In this document: piece after piece, positions 60,602 to 64,000 of the stretch
How the letters are laid out: the number at the start of each line of letters is the position of its first letter
How positions within the stretch are numbered: position 1 is the first letter of the stretch
Program-made: the position numbers and the translations under genes
Assembly (NCBI RefSeq): GCF_012910785.2
Contig: NZ_WTVH02000010.1
Coordinates: 1,178,001-1,242,000 of the forward strand
Reading direction: 5' to 3'
Origin: Aromatoleum buckelii
GTDB taxonomy: Bacteria; Pseudomonadota; Gammaproteobacteria; Burkholderiales; Rhodocyclaceae
DNA length: 64,000 bases
Notes under the pieces: model-generated
The model's database searches: none
What the model saw: the letters and a program-made list of their open reading frames with translations, nothing else
What the model was told of the DNA's origin: nothing

Positions 60602-62509
60602 TTACCCCTCCCGCGTCATGCCGCGTACCGGTCGCAGCAGGTAGCGCGCGGGATCGAGAGCGTCGACGAGGTCACGCTCGAGCGGCAGCGGTTCGCCTGC
60701 GAGGCGGCTGGCGAGCAGCTCGGCGGCAAGGCTCGCCCACACCAGGCCGCGCGCGCCGAAGCCGGCCACCGCATACAGCCCGGGGTGGCGGGGAATCTGC
60801 GCCAGCGGCGTGGCACGGTCGGCGCGCAGGACGGCGGGAACTTCACCGACCATCGGCAGGCGGTCGGGGGATGCGGGGCGGAACCCGACGCGCCCCGCGA
60901 GGCCGGCGATCCTGACTTCCTTTGCGTAGCCGGGAAGGATGAATTCGAGTTTTGCGAGGTTTTCGCGCTGGTCCGCGTCGCGCAGCGCCGGCTCGTCGTC
61001 ATCGACCGAGAACGTCGCCCCTGCGCTGCGCACGCCGTCGAGCGCCGGGGCGACGTAGCCGAGCCGACATACCACGACGTTCGGCGAGCTGCCGGTCGCG
61101 GCGGGGAAATGCGTCACTTGGCCGCGCGCGCTGCGCACTGGAAGCGCTGCCGCCTGCGGCACGGCGCGAATGCCCACGCCGTTCGCAAGCACGGCGACCG
61201 GAGCGCTGGCGATCGCCTTGCCGTCGGCGTCGAACGCGGTCCAGCCATCGACGCTCGCTTCGAGCCGCTGCATCGCGCGTCCGTAGTGACAGCGGATGAG
61301 GTCGGGACGGGTCATCAGGTTCGCCGCGCAAAGACTCGGCGGAGAAACCCACGCGCCCTGCGGAAACCACCAGCCGCCAACCGGCAGCGGCCAGCCGGCG
61401 AGCGCCGAGGCTTCATCGCGTTCGACGAAACGCAGGTAATCCGACGGCGGACGATGGGCTTCGACGATGCGGCGCTGCTTGCCTTCGTGGACCGGGTCGC
61501 GCGCCAGATGCAGCACGCCGCACGCGTCCCAACGCACCGGCAGGCCGGCTTCGGTCAGCCGGCGCAGATGATGCAGGCCGTACAGTGCGCCGGCGCGCGT
61601 GATGCGCGCCAGCCGGTTGTCGTCGAGGCTCGGCAGCGGGCGCAGCACGCCGGTCAGGTTGCCGGACGCCCCCTCGCCGGGGCCGCCCGCCGCGTCGATG
61701 ACGTCGACGCGCCAGCCGCGAGCCGCGAGCCGCTCCGCAGTGGCGCTGCCAGCGAGCCCGGCACCGACCACCAGCGCATGCTTCGCCGCGGGCGACGCCG
61801 GCAGGGGCGCGACGCCGCGGTGGCGCGCCCGGCACATCTTGCGCTTGCTGCCGAAGCCGGGCGCTTTTTCGCAGTCGAAGCCCGCCGCGATCAGCGCCCG
61901 GCGCACGTCGCCGCACACCGACCAAGTCGCGAGCGTCGCGTCGGGCGCGGCCAGCCGGCCGAGTTCTGCGAGCAGCACGGCGGACCAGAGTTCCGGATTG
62001 CGGGCCGGCGAGAAACCGTCGAGAAAGAACGCGTCGGCATGGCATTCGAGCTGCGGCAGCAGTTCGCGTGCGTCGCCGAGCAGCAGCGTCAGCACGACGC
62101 GGCCGCCATCCAGATGCAGGCGGTGCATGCCGGGTGTCAGCGCCGGCCAGTTGTCCGCCAGTTCGGCGGCCAGCGGCGCGAGCTCGGGCCAGCGCGCGTG
62201 CAAGGTCGCGAGGTCTTCCCGCGTGAAGGGATGGCGTTCGACCGAGACGAAATGCAGGCGCTCGCAGCGCTTTGGATCGGCTCGCCACGCTTCCCAGGTC
62301 GCGAGAAAGTTCAGCCCGAAACCGAAGCCGGTTTCGAGGATCGTGAAGTGCTCGCGCCCCTGCCAGCGCTCGGGCAGGCCGTTGCCGGCGATGAAGACGA
62401 AACGCGCCTGTTCGAGCCCGCCGCCGCGCGGGTGATAGACGTCGCCGAAGGCCGCGGAGCAGGGCGTGCCGTCGTCGGTGAAAGCCAGGCGGGCGGGATC
62501 GATGGGCAC
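60602..62509 (-). CDS. mnmC: Bifunctional tRNA (mnm5s2U34) methyltransferase / FAD-dependent cmnm5U oxidase
   Basis: 635 residues from a GTG at 62509; the upstream sequence gives no strong ribosome binding site, so the start is approximate. The N-terminal methyltransferase has TILETGFGFGLNFLATWEAW (AdoMet loop) and AFFLDGFSPARNPELWS. The C-terminal FAD oxidase begins HALVVGAGLAGSATAERLAA near residue 250 and has VAGFGARGLVWASLAAELLA at the end. It completes mnm5s2U at the wobble position of tRNAs for Glu, Lys and others. It lies 68 bases after lysS on the same strand, probably co-transcribed. Confidence 0.93.
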   Translation of the reverse strand: MPIDPARLAFTDDGTPCSAAFGDVYHPRGGGLEQARFVFIAGNGLPERWQGREHFTILETGFGFGLNFLATWEAWRADPKRCERLHFVSVERHPFTREDLATLHARWPELAPLAAELADNWPALTPGMHRLHLDGGRVVLTLLLGDARELLPQLECHADAFFLDGFSPARNPELWSAVLLAELGRLAAPDATLATWSVCGDVRRALIAAGFDCEKAPGFGSKRKMCRARHRGVAPLPASPAAKHALVVGAGLAGSATAERLAARGWRVDVIDAAGGPGEGASGNLTGVLRPLPSLDDNRLARITRAGALYGLHHLRRLTEAGLPVRWDACGVLHLARDPVHEGKQRRIVEAHRPPSDYLRFVERDEASALAGWPLPVGGWWFPQGAWVSPPSLCAANLMTRPDLIRCHYGRAMQRLEASVDGWTAFDADGKAIASAPVAVLANGVGIRAVPQAAALPVRSARGQVTHFPAATGSSPNVVVCRLGYVAPALDGVRSAGATFSVDDDEPALRDADQRENLAKLEFILPGYAKEVRIAGLAGRVGFRPASPDRLPMVGEVPAVLRADRATPLAQIPRHPGLYAVAGFGARGLVWASLAAELLASRLAGEPLPLERDLVDALDPARYLLRPVRGMTREG

Positions 62510-62577
62510 GGGTACAGACTCGGAAACGACAAGGCGCCTTGCGGCGCCCGGATTGGGGTGTGACGGACCGGCCGGGA

Positions 62578-64000
62578 TCACTCCGAGCGCATCTGCGGGA
62601 ACAGGATCACGTCGCGGATGCTCGGGCTGTCGGTCAAGAGCATCACGAGGCGGTCGATGCCGATGCCGCAGCCGCCGGTCGGCGGCAGGCCGTATTCGAG
62701 CGCGCGAATGTAGTCGGCGTCGTAGAACATCGCCTCCTCGTCGCCGGCTTCCTTCGCCTTGACCTGCTCGAGGAAGCGCGCCGCCTGGTCTTCCGGGTCG
62801 TTCAGCTCGGAGAAGCCGTTGGCGATCTCGCGGCCGACGATGAAGAGCTCGAAACGTTCGGTGATCTCCGGGTTCGCGTCGTTGCGGCGCGCGAGCGGCG
62901 ACACCTCGGCGGGGTAGTCGATGATGAACGTCGGCTCCCACAGCTCGGCTTCGGTGGTCTCCTCGAACAGCATCAGCTGCAGCGTGCCCAAGCCCGCGCC
63001 GTCGCGCAGCTTGGCCTTGAGGTCGATCAGCTTCGCGCGCAGCCAGGCTTCGTCGTTGAGCTGCGCGATCGAGAAGCCCGGGTGGTACTGGTGGATCGCC
63101 TCGACGATCGTCAGTCGCGCGAACGGTTTCGACAGGTCGAGCTCGCGGCCCTGGTAGACGAACACTTCGGTGCCGAGCGCCTCGCGCGCGGCTTGGCGCA
63201 GCAGGCCTTCGGTGAAGTTCATCAGGCTCTTGTAGTTCGCGTAGGCCTCGTAGAACTCCATCATCGTGAATTCGGGATTGTGGCGCGGGCTCAATCCTTC
63301 GTTGCGGAAGTTCCGGTTCACCTCGAAGACTTTCTCGAAGCCGCCGACGACGAGGCGCTTGAGGTACAGCTCCGGCGCGATGCGCAGGAAGAGTTCCATG
63401 TCGAGCGCGTTGTGGTGCGTCGTGAAGGGCTTGGCCGCGGCGCCGCCCGGGATCGGGTGCATCATCGGCGTCTCGACTTCGAGGAAGCCGTGGCTGACCA
63501 TGTAGTTGCGGATCGACTGCACCATGCGGCTGCGCGCGACGAACGTGAAGCGCGTCTGCTCGTTCATGATCAGGTCGACGTGGCGCTGGCGGTATTTCTG
63601 CTCGACGTCGGTCAGGCCGTGGAACTTGTCGGGGAGCGGGCGCAGGCTCTTCGTCAGCAGGCGGATTTCGGTGCATTTCACCGACAGCTCGCCGGTGCGC
63701 GTCTTGAACAGCGTGCCGACGGCACCGACGATGTCGCCGCTGTCCCAGCGCTTGAAGTCGGCATAGACGTCCTCGCCGACCGCGTCGCGCGTGACGTAGA
63801 GCTGGATCTGTCCGGAGAGATCCTGGATCGTGACGAAGCTCGCCTTGCCCATCACGCGCTTGAGCATGATGCGCCCGGCCACTTTCACTTCCACCGGCGT
63901 CGCGTCGAGCTCGTGCGACTCCTTTTCTCCGTAGATTTCATCGAGCTTGCCGGCGATGTTCTCGCGCGAGAAATCGTTCGGGAAGGCCCGGCCCCCGGCA
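62578..64000 (-). CDS. lysS: Lysyl-tRNA synthetase, 3' part (runs off right edge)
   Basis: The frame is open to the window edge (474 codons); the start codon is outside. The N-terminal OB-fold shows [20 protein letters not shown]. The class II core has motif 2 [20 protein letters not shown] and motif 3 [20 protein letters not shown]. It ends [12 protein letters not shown], a normal LysRS C-terminus. About 30 N-terminal residues are missing. It charges tRNA-Lys in the cytoplasm. Confidence 0.96.
   Translation of the reverse strand, partial: AGGRAFPNDFSRENIAGKLDEIYGEKESHELDATPVEVKVAGRIMLKRVMGKASFVTIQDLSGQIQLYVTRDAVGEDVYADFKRWDSGDIVGAVGTLFKTRTGELSVKCTEIRLLTKSLRPLPDKFHGLTDVEQKYRQRHVDLIMNEQTRFTFVARSRMVQSIRNYMVSHGFLEVETPMMHPIPGGAAAKPFTTHHNALDMELFLRIAPELYLKRLVVGGFEKVFEVNRNFRNEGLSPRHNPEFTMMEFYEAYANYKSLMNFTEGLLRQAAREALGTEVFVYQGRELDLSKPFARLTIVEAIHQYHPGFSIAQLNDEAWLRAKLIDLKAKLRDGAGLGTLQLMLFEETTEAELWEPTFIIDYPAEVSPLARRNDANPEITERFELFIVGREIANGFSELNDPEDQAARFLEQVKAKEAGDEEAMFYDADYIRALEYGLPPTGGCGIGIDRLVMLLTDSPSIRDVILFPQMRSE

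Overview
The window is GC-rich and gene-dense. It looks like chromosome from a betaproteobacterium of the Rhodocyclales (Azoarcus/Aromatoleum/Thauera type). That rests on two phasins, a fused MalQ-TreY protein, Rhodocyclales-like stress genes and a REP-type palindrome; it is inference from gene content, not from a marker search. No phage, IS element or CRISPR array is visible.

Layout. 1-297 is the start of a flavoprotein oxidoreductase running off the left edge. 693-6268 holds a small stress-type protein, a phasin-like protein and a minus-strand operon (ferritin-like protein, phospholipase D with a membrane domain, EEP hydrolase, ChaB). 6569-8276 is a glycosyltransferase plus PAP2 phosphatase. 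8260-12251 is a minus-strand operon headed by rpoN (sigma-54). 12678-28253 runs rightward: DUF4142 lipoprotein, MscS channel, then glgX, topoisomerase IB, glgC, treZ, a malQ-treY fusion and glgA. 28307-33712 is a leftward glycosyltransferase/heptose cluster with a DUF421 membrane protein. 33909-46411 runs rightward: a sigma-54 activator, a YqjD/YqjE/YqjK-like trio, a hybrid histidine kinase, BON and PRC-barrel proteins, an ABC exporter fused to a degenerate kinase ATPase domain and a receiver, MgtC and a small acidic protein. 46562-51689 runs leftward: a broken GH15 hydrolase, SDR, FMN reductase, 2-hydroxyacid/phosphoglycerate dehydrogenase, CinA-like amidase and a membrane protein. 51783-56005 runs rightward: an epimerase-DoxX-like protein, DUF2269, hemerythrin, two tRNA-Val genes and gltX. 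56215-64000 runs leftward: a phasin, a NarL/NarX-like pair whose kinase is interrupted by an amber codon, mnmC and the 3' part of lysS.

How it fits together. The carbohydrate genes cover glycogen synthesis (GlgC, GlgA), debranching (GlgX), maltodextrin disproportionation (MalQ part) and trehalose production (TreY part, TreZ). Around them sit stress, envelope and osmotic-protection functions. The most notable unifying signal is regulatory: several intergenic regions carry a GG-N10-GC element close to the sigma-54 consensus, including one in front of rpoN itself, and a sigma-54 enhancer-binding regulator is encoded in the same window. I infer a local sigma-54 regulon for storage, envelope and stress functions.

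Limits: all functions are from reading motifs. Starts were chosen by Shine-Dalgarno placement and family expectation. Promoter calls are pattern matches only.
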